Positions 27,118 to 32,370 of a stretch of 46,901 nucleotides of DNA are shown here, piece after piece. The DNA is from a virus: the IMG/VR virus record IMGVR_UViG_3300013132_002601, positions 1-46,901 of that record, one strand, 5' to 3'. Each line of letters opens with the position of its first letter. Within the stretch, counting starts at the first letter, position 1. The position numbers were made by a program, and so were the translations under genes. The notes under the pieces are model-generated. The model was not told the origin of the DNA. It did no database searches and saw only the letters and a program-made list of their open reading frames with translations.

Positions 27118-27661
27118 GTCGATCTTTGCAAAAGCAGAAGTTAGCGAGACCTTTCCTAAGGAAGTTGCTATCTATGATCTGAACTCGCTCTTGCAACTTC
27201 TCACTTTTAGTGAAGATCAAGAGATTGAATTTGGTGAAAGGTCAATGACTATTACCAATGACATTGGTCGATTTGAATACTTCTACTGCGAACCGTCTTT
27301 GATCATTGCAGCACCTACGAAGAATATTGAAGTTGATGAGGTATTCAAGTTCAATCTTTCAAGCAAAGATGTGCAAACTATTGCAAAGACAGCAGGTGTT
27401 CTTGCTGCACCCACCATTGCAATTGTAGCCAAGAATGGTAAGGTTACGATGAAGATTGGTGATCGTAAGAACGATAGCGCAAACAGTTTCAATAAAGTTA
27501 TTGGTGACACTGACAAGGAATTTGAATGTTTTATCTCATCAGAGAACTTTAAACTTCTTACTAATGCGTATGAAGTAACCTTGTCGAAGAAAAACTTCTG
27601 CCAATTCAAGTCACAGAAGATCAGCTATCTGATTGCTATGGAACCCGGTTCAGTAATCTAA
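27011..27661 (+). CDS. 45: sliding clamp gp45
   Basis: 216 residues, aligning by eye with T4 gp45 (228 residues): MKISQDTINILKNFATINS at the N-terminus and VAIYDLNSLL after it. The trimeric clamp holds the polymerase on DNA and, in T4, also activates late promoters through gp33/gp55. I chose ATG 27011 with AAAGGA upstream; a GTG two codons earlier is possible. It is followed by genes 44 and 62 in the T4 order. The presence of xATAAATA promoters in this genome fits its second role. Confidence 0.92.
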   Translation: MKISQDTINILKNFATINSNLLFRAGSTLSTISAPKSIFAKAEVSETFPKEVAIYDLNSLLQLLTFSEDQEIEFGERSMTITNDIGRFEYFYCEPSLIIAAPTKNIEVDEVFKFNLSSKDVQTIAKTAGVLAAPTIAIVAKNGKVTMKIGDRKNDSANSFNKVIGDTDKEFECFISSENFKLLTNAYEVTLSKKNFCQFKSQKISYLIAMEPGSVI

Positions 27662-27676
27662 TTGGAGCATTATATT

Positions 27677-28618
27677 ATGGAAGTACGTGACAATGAGTTT
27701 CTCTGGGTTGAGAAATATCGACCCAGATTGTTAGATGATTGCATTCTTCCTGAAGAACAGAAGCGAGTGTTCAAGGAGTTTGTAGAAAAGGGTGAAATTC
27801 AAAACATGCTTCTCTGTGGAGGTCCTGGTATGGGCAAAACCACAGTTGCAAGGGCTTTGTGTGAGGAACTTGAAACTGACTATATCATCATTAACGGATC
27901 AGAAGAGTCGGGTATCGATGTTCTTCGCACGAAGATCAAGCAGTTTGCATCAACTATGTCTTTCACGGGTAAGACAAAGGTTGTGATTCTAGATGAGGCA
28001 GATTACCTAAATCCCAATTCTACGCAACCTGCATTGCGAGGATTTATTGAAGAGTTTTCTAAGAATTGTCGATTCATTCTAACTTGCAACTTCAAGAATC
28101 GTATCATCGCACCTTTGCACTCGCGATGCTCTGTTGTTGAGTTCAAGTATGCAAAAAGTGAGAAGGCACAGATTGCAGGCCAAGTGCTAAAGCGACTAAC
28201 CTTCATTCTAAACAATGAAGGCATTTCGTTTGACAATAAGGTTCTTGCTGCACTCATTCTGAAACACTTTCCCGACTATCGTCGAATCATTAATGAACTG
28301 CAAAGGTATTCTGCTGCAGGAACTATTGATGAAGGCATTCTTGCGAGAGTGGGTGAAGTCAACACACAGGAACTCATTTCTTCTTTGAAAGAGAAAGATT
28401 GGAAGAAGATGCGTTCATGGGTAGTAAACAATATTGACAATGACCCTCCTGCAATCTTTCGAAAGATCTACGATGATCTGATTGAGAAGGTTAAGACAGT
28501 TCCTCAGATGGTATTGATTGTTGCAGATTATCAATACAAGTCGGCGTTTTGTGCTGATCAAGAGATCAATCTGGTTGCATGCTTGACTGAGATCATGGCA
28601 ACGGTTGAGTTCAAATGA
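27677..28618 (+). CDS. 44: clamp loader ATPase gp44
   Basis: 313 residues (T4 gp44 has 319). It shows WVEKYRP at the N-terminus, Walker A GGPGMGKTT, Walker B VVILDEADYL and the SRC arginine-finger motif in HSRCSVVEF. It loads the gp45 clamp together with gp62. Start chosen at ATG 27677, with TGGAG 10 bases upstream; an in-frame TTG at 27662 is unlikely. Overlaps gene 62 by four bases. Confidence 0.94.
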   Translation: MEVRDNEFLWVEKYRPRLLDDCILPEEQKRVFKEFVEKGEIQNMLLCGGPGMGKTTVARALCEELETDYIIINGSEESGIDVLRTKIKQFASTMSFTGKTKVVILDEADYLNPNSTQPALRGFIEEFSKNCRFILTCNFKNRIIAPLHSRCSVVEFKYAKSEKAQIAGQVLKRLTFILNNEGISFDNKVLAALILKHFPDYRRIINELQRYSAAGTIDEGILARVGEVNTQELISSLKEKDWKKMRSWVVNNIDNDPPAIFRKIYDDLIEKVKTVPQMVLIVADYQYKSAFCADQEINLVACLTEIMATVEFK

Positions 28619-29025
28619 GCGAGGAGTTCAAACTACCATCTATCAATCCTTTTGACTTTGTAAACTCAATCTCTCACACCAAAGAGAATCTCATCGTTGA
28701 CGATTGGTCAGAGCGCCAGTACAATCCCTTTATTATAAATAAAGCGTTAAGTTTTGGCTCTGATACAGTAATTCAATGTAATGAGATGAACTCGAGGCCT
28801 CACCTTGACAAGAAACTACAATTTGATTTTCTACGTCACATTATAACTAAGAAACCGCGTTATAATAAGTGGATGAAGAAGGAGAAGCTTGAGGCAATTG
28901 AAATAGTGAAACAATACTATGGGTACAATGCAAAGAAGGCCCAAGAGGCACTATCCATTTTGTCTAAGCAGCAAATTGATTCATTAAAACAAAAATTACA
29001 AAAAGGTGGATTGAAAAATGGCTGA
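28615..29025 (+). CDS. 62: clamp loader small subunit gp62
   Basis: 136 residues with NPFDFVNSISHTKENL at the N-terminus and EMNSRPHLDKKLQFDFL centrally, as in gp62 of cyanophage-type T4 relatives; T4 gp62 is longer (187). It is the non-ATPase subunit that completes the clamp loader. Position between 44 and regA is the T4 order. A TATAAATA string at 28734-28741 inside the gene may be chance. Confidence 0.85.
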   Translation: MSEEFKLPSINPFDFVNSISHTKENLIVDDWSERQYNPFIINKALSFGSDTVIQCNEMNSRPHLDKKLQFDFLRHIITKKPRYNKWMKKEKLEAIEIVKQYYGYNAKKAQEALSILSKQQIDSLKQKLQKGGLKNG

Positions 29026-29452
29026 TGAGATTTCGTTTAACGTAGATTTGGATGGATATGTCCCCCTAGAGATCAAACTAAAAGAACCTGATGACTTTCT
29101 GAAAGTCAAGGAGACTCTTTCACGTATTGGTGTAGCATCAAAGAAAGACAAAACTCTCTACCAATCATGTCACATCCTTCATAAGCAGGGTAGGTATTTC
29201 TTAGTTCACTTTAAAGAGCTATTTGCCCTCGATGGCAAGTTCGCTGATATCACAGACAACGACATTCAGCGCAGAAATACTATCGGAAAGCTATTGCAAG
29301 ATTGGGAATTAGTGACTATCATTGATCCTGCATTGTTTTCAGATCAGGCTCCTTTGTCGCAGATCAAAGTTTTGTCTTATAAGGAAAAAGGTGAATGGAA
29401 CATTCAAACCAAATATAATTTGGGAAAAAAGTCCAACAAAGCTGATAAATAA
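29018..29452 (+). CDS. regA: translational repressor RegA
   Basis: 144 residues, close to T4 RegA (122) with a short N-terminal extension. Shared stretches include DDFLKVKETLSRIGVA, KDKTLYQSCHIL and YFLVHFKEL. RegA binds mRNA near the start codons of early genes, including the clamp loader genes in T4, and shuts down their translation. It overlaps gene 62 by 8 bp. Confidence 0.95.
   Translation: MADEISFNVDLDGYVPLEIKLKEPDDFLKVKETLSRIGVASKKDKTLYQSCHILHKQGRYFLVHFKELFALDGKFADITDNDIQRRNTIGKLLQDWELVTIIDPALFSDQAPLSQIKVLSYKEKGEWNIQTKYNLGKKSNKADK
29444..29451 (+). promoter_or_regulatory. possible late promoter GATAAATA
   Basis: GATAAATA overlaps the regA stop. It is in the right place to transcribe the rubredoxin and hsp20 genes from a leader of about 90 bases. 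One base differs from TATAAATA, as in the other late-type boxes here. Confidence 0.4.
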
Positions 29453-29455
29453 TGT

Positions 29456-29518
29456 ATCCCCGGGATGGGAACTAGGCTGGCATCCTAGTCAAATCTGCCG
29501 CTACGCCTAATGGGTAGC
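29456..29518 (+). other. three adjacent small hairpins in the leader of the rubredoxin gene
   Basis: Between regA and the next gene are ATCCC/GGGAT (29456-29466), ACTAGG/CCTAGT (29471-29489, seven-base loop) and GCTACgCC/GGGTAGC (29500-29518). None has a T-tract, so they do not look like terminators. They could be a structured leader or processing signals. Confidence 0.5.
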
Positions 29519-29547
29519 AATTTCAACTCGCTGAAAAGGAGAAACCA

Positions 29548-29694
29548 ATGAGCGAAGAGCATAGCGTTTATGTTTGTGAAGTATGTGGTCATGAGTACGA
29601 TGAAGCAAAAGAAGGTAAGAAGTGGAAAAATCTACCCATGTTCTGGTTGTGTCCTGAGTGCGGTTGTCACAAGGACGAGTACGTAAAAGTTTAA
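29548..29694 (+). CDS. mini rubredoxin-like protein
   Basis: 48 residues with two CxxCG-type knuckles: YVCEVCGHEYD near the N-terminus and WLCPECGCHKDEY near the C-terminus, with the WKNLP segment between them. This is the rubredoxin iron-binding pattern, but the central loop is several residues shorter than in free-standing bacterial rubredoxins. AAAGGAG precedes the ATG at 29548. It probably binds one iron or zinc. An electron-transfer role is possible but no partner is visible. Confidence 0.75.
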   Translation: MSEEHSVYVCEVCGHEYDEAKEGKKWKNLPMFWLCPECGCHKDEYVKV

Positions 29695-29717
29695 TCTTGC
29701 TTAACAAGGAGATTCAA

Positions 29718-30212
29718 ATGACTTATCTAAAAGACGTTTTTGGTCGCGACATGTTTAAAGACTTTGACAAATACTTTGTGGGATTCGATAGTGAATACAA
29801 TCGACTCGCGAAGATGCATGATGACCTCACGAAGGGAGTTCCTAACTATCCTCCATTCAATATCAAGAAAGTTTCTGAAGATCGTTACATCATCGAACTT
29901 GCTGTTGCAGGTTTCGGAAAGTCAGAGATTGATATTGAACTAGCAGACGGAAAGTTGATTGTCAAAGGAATGTCAAAGGAAGATGCAGAAGCAAGCAATT
30001 GGATTCACAAAGGAATCGCTAATCGTAACTTCACTCGAACCTTCCTACTCAATGACAACCTAGAAGTTAAAGATGCTGAACTTTTCAATGGTATGCTTCG
30101 TATCTGGCTTGATATGATCATCCCCGAACATAAAAAGCCCAAGAAGATCGCCGTCAAAGAGACTGCATCAACTAAAGAACAACCTGCTCCCAAGCAGCTT
30201 TTGACAGAGTAA
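29718..30212 (+). CDS. small heat-shock protein (Hsp20 family)
   Basis: 164 residues with an alpha-crystallin domain. It shows NIKKVSEDRYIIELAVAGFGKSEIDIE, the KLIVKG strand, and NRNFTRTFLLNDNLEVKDAELFNGMLRI, which carries the conserved GML/I motif. T4-like cyanophages commonly carry such a gene, thought to hold folding intermediates during virion assembly. Start at ATG 29718 with AAGGAG upstream. A terminator follows it. Confidence 0.9.
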   Translation: MTYLKDVFGRDMFKDFDKYFVGFDSEYNRLAKMHDDLTKGVPNYPPFNIKKVSEDRYIIELAVAGFGKSEIDIELADGKLIVKGMSKEDAEASNWIHKGIANRNFTRTFLLNDNLEVKDAELFNGMLRIWLDMIIPEHKKPKKIAVKETASTKEQPAPKQLLTE

Positions 30213-30228
30213 AAGTCAAAAAAGTTCG

Positions 30229-30264
30229 ACGGGGCTTGACAGCTCCCGTTTTTATTTGTACAAT
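30229..30264 (+). promoter_or_regulatory. composite terminator and promoter
   Basis: ACGGGGC and GCTCCCGT (one bulged T) form a stem whose six-base loop is TTGACA, followed by TTTTTATTT, so it reads as a terminator for hsp20. The same TTGACA is a -35 box, 17 bp before TACAAT (30259-30264), so it also reads as a promoter for the next gene. Confidence 0.75.
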
Positions 30265-30278
30265 GTGTTTGTGATTTT

Positions 30279-30286
30279 GATAAATA
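30279..30286 (+). promoter_or_regulatory. possible late promoter GATAAATA
   Basis: A T4-late-like box 22 bases before ATG 30308, with AAAAGGA as ribosome site between them. It would add late expression to the sigma70-type promoter just upstream. Confidence 0.45.
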
Positions 30287-30307
30287 TAGAAAAACAAAAG
30301 GATTTCT

Positions 30308-30871
30308 ATGTCTACATCTTTTAAAGACTTTTTGCAAGAAGCTAGTCTCAGTAGAGTGCATTCCCATGTGCAGAACAGAAACATCGGAATGATTACTGCT
30401 CATCGAGGTGAGAATACTGCAAAAGAGAACTCATCTCGCAACAAGGAGCTTGAAAAAAGCATTCGTGGTGCAGGATACGGGTTCGTAAAAGTTAAAGGTC
30501 GATACATTGAAAATCACGGCACAGATAAAGCTAGAGCAGTAGATGAAGATTCTTATCTTGTTGTAGGTAAGAAGGGAGATGACAAAGGACAGTTGCTATC
30601 GTTTCTAAAGCAACATGGGCAGAAGTATGGTCAAGATTCTGTTCTTCATAAGTCTGCATCTGAAGAAAACGCGAAGTTGCATGGGACTAGAGAGGGTGGT
30701 TGGCCCGGAATGGGTGAAGTGCATGATGTAGGTAAGTTTCATGCCAATCGAGCAGGTGAATTTCATACAGCAATGCGAGGTCATCGATCCTTTGAATTTA
30801 GTGAATCAGTAGAAAGTTTTAGTTATGTGAGACCTGTTACGTATTTTAATAGAGAAGAAAGTTTGTTTTAA
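30308..30871 (+). CDS. putative internal protein with capsid-targeting-like N-terminus
   Basis: 187 residues. It starts MSTSFKDFLQEAS, close to the T4 capsid-targeting sequence MKTYQEFIAEAS that sends internal proteins into the prohead and is cut after LxE or IxE. The rest (AGYGFVKVKGRYIE, DEDSYLVVGKKG, EGGWPGMGEVHDVGKF) resembles phage proteins related to DUF3293, function unknown. A late-type box lies just upstream. If packaged, it would enter the next host with the DNA. Packaging is inference from the N-terminal match. Confidence 0.65.
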   Translation: MSTSFKDFLQEASLSRVHSHVQNRNIGMITAHRGENTAKENSSRNKELEKSIRGAGYGFVKVKGRYIENHGTDKARAVDEDSYLVVGKKGDDKGQLLSFLKQHGQKYGQDSVLHKSASEENAKLHGTREGGWPGMGEVHDVGKFHANRAGEFHTAMRGHRSFEFSESVESFSYVRPVTYFNREESLF

Positions 30872-30892
30872 TCAAGCCAAAAAAGTATACCA

Positions 30893-30927
30893 GGGGGCTT
30901 GACAGCCCCCAAATTTTTTTGTATGAT
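30893..30927 (+). promoter_or_regulatory. composite terminator and promoter before the tRNA cluster
   Basis: A perfect GGGGGC/GCCCCC stem has the loop TTGACA and is followed by AAATTTTTTT, a terminator. TTGACA also serves as the -35, 17 bp from TATGAT (30922-30927), eight bases before the first tRNA. It is the same design as the element at 30229. Confidence 0.8.
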
Positions 30928-30934
30928 TGTTTCT

Positions 30935-31025
30935 GGAAGCGCAAACCGATTGGCGACGGTACCTGTCTTGAAAACAGTTGAGTGTTAATAGCGCCTTGGG
31001 AGTTCGACTCTCCCCGCTTCCGCCA
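30935..31025 (+). tRNA. tRNA-Ser(TGA)
   Basis: GGAAGCG/CGCTTCC acceptor, anticodon loop CTTGAAA with anticodon TGA, long variable arm as expected for tRNA-Ser, and encoded CCA. It lies directly behind the composite promoter. Confidence 0.93.
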
Positions 31026-31030
31026 GATTC

Positions 31031-31122
31031 GGTGAGATGGCTGAGAGGTTTAAGGCAGCGGTTTGCTAAATCGTCGGTTCGCTAAAGCGGGCCCGTGGGT
31101 TCGAATCCCACTCTCACCACCA
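31031..31122 (+). tRNA. tRNA-Ser(GCT)
   Basis: GGTGAGA/TCTCACC acceptor, anticodon loop TTGCTAA with anticodon GCT, long variable arm, GTTCGAATC T-loop and encoded CCA. The operator of the next promoter begins at the base after its CCA. Confidence 0.95.
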
Positions 31123-31179
31123 TGTTGTAAAGATGCAACAAAGAAAACGCTTGACAAGCAGCATAATGAGATGTAGAAT
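31123..31179 (+). promoter_or_regulatory. operator plus sigma70-type promoter
   Basis: The inverted repeat TGTTGTAAAGATGCAACA (31123-31140) is followed after 10 bases by TTGACA (31151-31156) and, 17 bp later, TAGAAT (31174-31179). The predicted start near 31186 opens a stretch with no gene before the next promoter, so its direct product is a non-coding RNA or a leader. Confidence 0.75.
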
Positions 31180-31185
31180 TGATTC

Positions 31186-31316
31186 TGTTGATTGATTAAA
31201 AGTAGTTCAAAAGTCCTCTCTAAGTCGTCGGTCAAATACGGCGCTTGAGGCATGTGGAAAGGCATCGTATAGTTTGGATGCCACGCTACATGGCGGGTGA
31301 AGGGGGCCTGTAGCAA
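31186..31316 (+). ncRNA. candidate structured RNA 1
   Basis: No open frame or tRNA fits here. Two strong stem-loops are visible. At 31215-31250, CCTC and AAG.CGTCG pair with CGGCG, CTT and GAGG around an eight-base loop. At 31251-31292, CATGT/ACATG encloses GGCATC/GATGCC. Its own operator-promoter precedes it. It may be a stable RNA like the unexplained RNAs C and D of the T4 tRNA cluster, or a 5' leader of the tRNA transcript. Confidence 0.45.
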
Positions 31317-31372
31317 TGTTGTAAAAATACAACAAAGAAATCGGTTGACAAGAATCTTCTTTCCTGTATAAT
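31317..31372 (+). promoter_or_regulatory. operator plus extended -10 promoter
   Basis: TGTTGTAAAAATACAACA (31317-31334), ten bases, TTGACA (31345-31350), 16 bp, then TATAAT (31367-31372) within CCTGTATAAT. The first transcribed bases (GTTGATTGATTGAT) resemble those after the 31174 -10 box. It drives the tRNA-Leu transcript. Confidence 0.8.
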
Positions 31373-31393
31373 CGATAGTGTTGATTGATTGAT

Positions 31394-31421
31394 GAGCAAA
31401 TGCTCCTCTGTTCTTTAAAAA
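31394..31421 (+). promoter_or_regulatory. rrn-like antitermination signal (boxB hairpin and boxA)
   Basis: A small hairpin GAGCA/TGCTC (31394-31405) is followed by TGTTCTTTAAAAA (31409-31421), very like the boxA of bacterial ribosomal RNA leaders (TGCTCTTTAACA in E. coli). The boxB-then-boxA order is that of rrn leaders. It may let host Nus factors carry polymerase through the structured tRNA cluster. Confidence 0.5.
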
Positions 31422-31433
31422 GTTGATTGTCTT

Positions 31434-31517
31434 GCCCTGGTGGTGGAATGGTAGACACGCTGGTCTTAGAAGCCAGTGCTGAAAAGCGTGAGAGTTCGAG
31501 TCTCTCCTGGGGCACCA
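31434..31517 (+). tRNA. tRNA-Leu(TAG)
   Basis: GCCCTGG/CTGGGGC acceptor, anticodon stem-loop CTGGT-CTTAGAA-GCCAG with anticodon TAG, long variable arm and encoded CCA. The next structured RNA begins at the following base. Confidence 0.93.
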
Positions 31518-31638
31518 TATTGAAATACATTCTAAAACCCCGAAACTGTTAAATCTAACAGCAACGTAGTAGATACGGTAAGATCCGCAAGGGTGGGGTA
31601 GTCGCACGCGAAAGTCGTGAGAGAGTGTGTTTCAATAT
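31518..31638 (+). ncRNA. candidate structured RNA 2, abutting tRNA-Leu
   Basis: 121 bases closed by a 16-bp stem (31518-31533 with 31622-31637, two G-U pairs; a 17th pair uses the last A of tRNA-Leu). Inside, all nested: ACCCC/GGGGT (31537-31541 with 31595-31599) enclosing CTGTTA/TAACAG (loop AATC), CGTA/TACG and ATCC/GGGT with a GCAA tetraloop; then CACG/CGTG at 31605-31619. There is no open frame and no tRNA fold. Size and place recall T4 RNA C or D, whose function is unknown. Confidence 0.75.
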
Positions 31639-31654
31639 GCAATCTATCATTTGT

Positions 31655-31788
31655 TTAGTGTTATCAAGGTATCGTCTATAGACGTATAGACTACTCGGGC
31701 GCAACTGGCGAGGAATGCGTCCTGATATAACTGCTTAGTCGCTGTGGCACGGAAGCACCGGACGCCTAAATGGAGCAGATAACACTAA
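31655..31788 (+). ncRNA. candidate structured RNA 3
   Basis: 134 bases closed by a perfect 11-bp stem TTAGTGTTATC/GATAACACTAA. Inside, in order: GTCTATA/TATAGAC with a GACG loop (31674-31691), CTCG/CGAG (31694-31712), and GCGTCC/GGACGC (31717-31765) enclosing TGCTT/AAGCA. All helices are nested. It lies between RNA 2 and tRNA-Tyr with no promoter of its own, so it is probably cut from the tRNA transcript. Confidence 0.72.
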
Positions 31789-31801
31789 CCAAATGGTATT
31801 T

Positions 31802-31891
31802 GAGTGAGCGGCGAAGATGGTGAGTGTCGCGGCAGACTGTAAATCTGTTACTTAGGAACCGTAGGGGGTTCGAATCCCTCCTCACTCACCA
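31802..31891 (+). tRNA. tRNA-Tyr(GTA)
   Basis: GAGTGAG/CTCACTC acceptor, anticodon loop CTGTAAA with anticodon GTA, extended variable arm and encoded CCA. Confidence 0.92.
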
Positions 31892-31893
31892 AA

Positions 31894-31968
31894 GCCTGTT
31901 TAGCTCAGTGGTAGAGCAATGTGTTGATAACGCATAGGTCCTTGGTTCGATACCAAGAACAGGCACCA
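31894..31968 (+). tRNA. tRNA-Ile(GAT)
   Basis: GCCTGTT/AACAGGC acceptor, AGCTCAGTGGTAGAGC D-arm, anticodon loop TTGATAA with anticodon GAT, encoded CCA. Confidence 0.95.
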
Positions 31969-31976
31969 GAATTTTT

Positions 31977-32052
31977 GGGGGTATAGCTCAATGGTAGAGC
32001 AAGATGCTTTTAACGTCGAGGTTGGAGGGTTCGAGTCCCCCTGCCCCTACCA
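31977..32052 (+). tRNA. tRNA-Lys(TTT)
   Basis: GGGGGTA/TGCCCCT acceptor with a G-U first pair, standard D-arm, anticodon loop CTTTTAA with anticodon TTT, encoded CCA. One A-C mismatch in the T stem. Confidence 0.88.
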
Positions 32053-32058
32053 GTTTTT

Positions 32059-32133
32059 GCACCGTTCGACTATCGGTTAGGTCGCTACCCTTTCAAGGTG
32101 GAAAGATGGGTTCGATTCCCATACGGTGTACCA
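32059..32133 (+). tRNA. tRNA-Glu(TTC)
   Basis: GCACCGT/ACGGTGT acceptor, anticodon loop CTTTCAA with anticodon TTC, GGTTCGATTCC T-arm and encoded CCA. Confidence 0.92.
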
Positions 32134-32138
32134 TTTAT

Positions 32139-32213
32139 TCCGGGATAGCACAGAGGTAGTGCAGTTGGCTGTTAACCAATTGGTCTTAGGTTCAATCCCT
32201 ACTCCCGGAGCCA
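32139..32213 (+). tRNA. tRNA-Asn(GTT)
   Basis: TCCGGGA/TCCCGGA acceptor, anticodon loop CTGTTAA with anticodon GTT, encoded CCA. Its last nine bases are part of a 15-bp direct repeat found again after pstS. Confidence 0.93.
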
Positions 32214-32219
32214 TTTTTG
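32205..32219 (+). repeat. left copy of a 15-bp direct repeat at the tRNA-Asn 3' end
   Basis: CCGGAGCCATTTTTG covers the acceptor end and CCA of tRNA-Asn and six bases beyond. The identical string recurs at 33397-33411, bracketing the CAT tRNA remnant and pstS. Confidence 0.8.
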
Positions 32220-32220
32220 A

Positions 32221-32294
32221 TGCGGAATAGAGAAAAGGTATCTCAGGAGTCTCATAAGCTCCAGTTCTGGGTTCGACTCCAAGGAGGCCCACCA
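32221..32294 (+). pseudogene. degenerate tRNA with CAT anticodon (Met or Ile2)
   Basis: The anticodon arm GGAGT-CTCATAA-GCTCC, a GAG/CTC D-stem, GGTTCGACTCC and a terminal CCA are present. But the 5' TGCGGAA cannot pair with the 3' GAGGCCC (one of seven pairs), and the T stem has a mismatch. The 5' end abuts the left direct repeat, so its acceptor strand may have been replaced by recombination. Confidence 0.6.
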
Positions 32295-32307
32295 AATTTA
32301 TTTTGCG

Positions 32308-32344
32308 TTGTAATGGTTTTGTAATATAGTCTAAAATATATATT
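32308..32344 (+). promoter_or_regulatory. Pho-box-like promoter of pstS
   Basis: Two identical TTGTAAT heptamers (32308-32314 and 32319-32325) are separated by four bases, the exact layout of a PhoB box (CTGTCAT-4-CTGTCAT), with TATATT (32339-32344) as -10. This would put phage pstS under the host phosphate-starvation regulator. Confidence 0.65.
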
Positions 32345-32370
32345 TTATAGCCCTAAACAAGGAGATCAAA

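Noticed and set aside
28734-28741. TATAAATA late-promoter box
   Set aside because: It lies inside gene 62 with no late gene start close behind; a chance match in AT-rich coding DNA is more likely.
31050-31607. Long minus-strand open frames across the tRNA cluster
   Set aside because: They are antisense to well-folded tRNAs and structured RNA candidates and have no ribosome site or family match.
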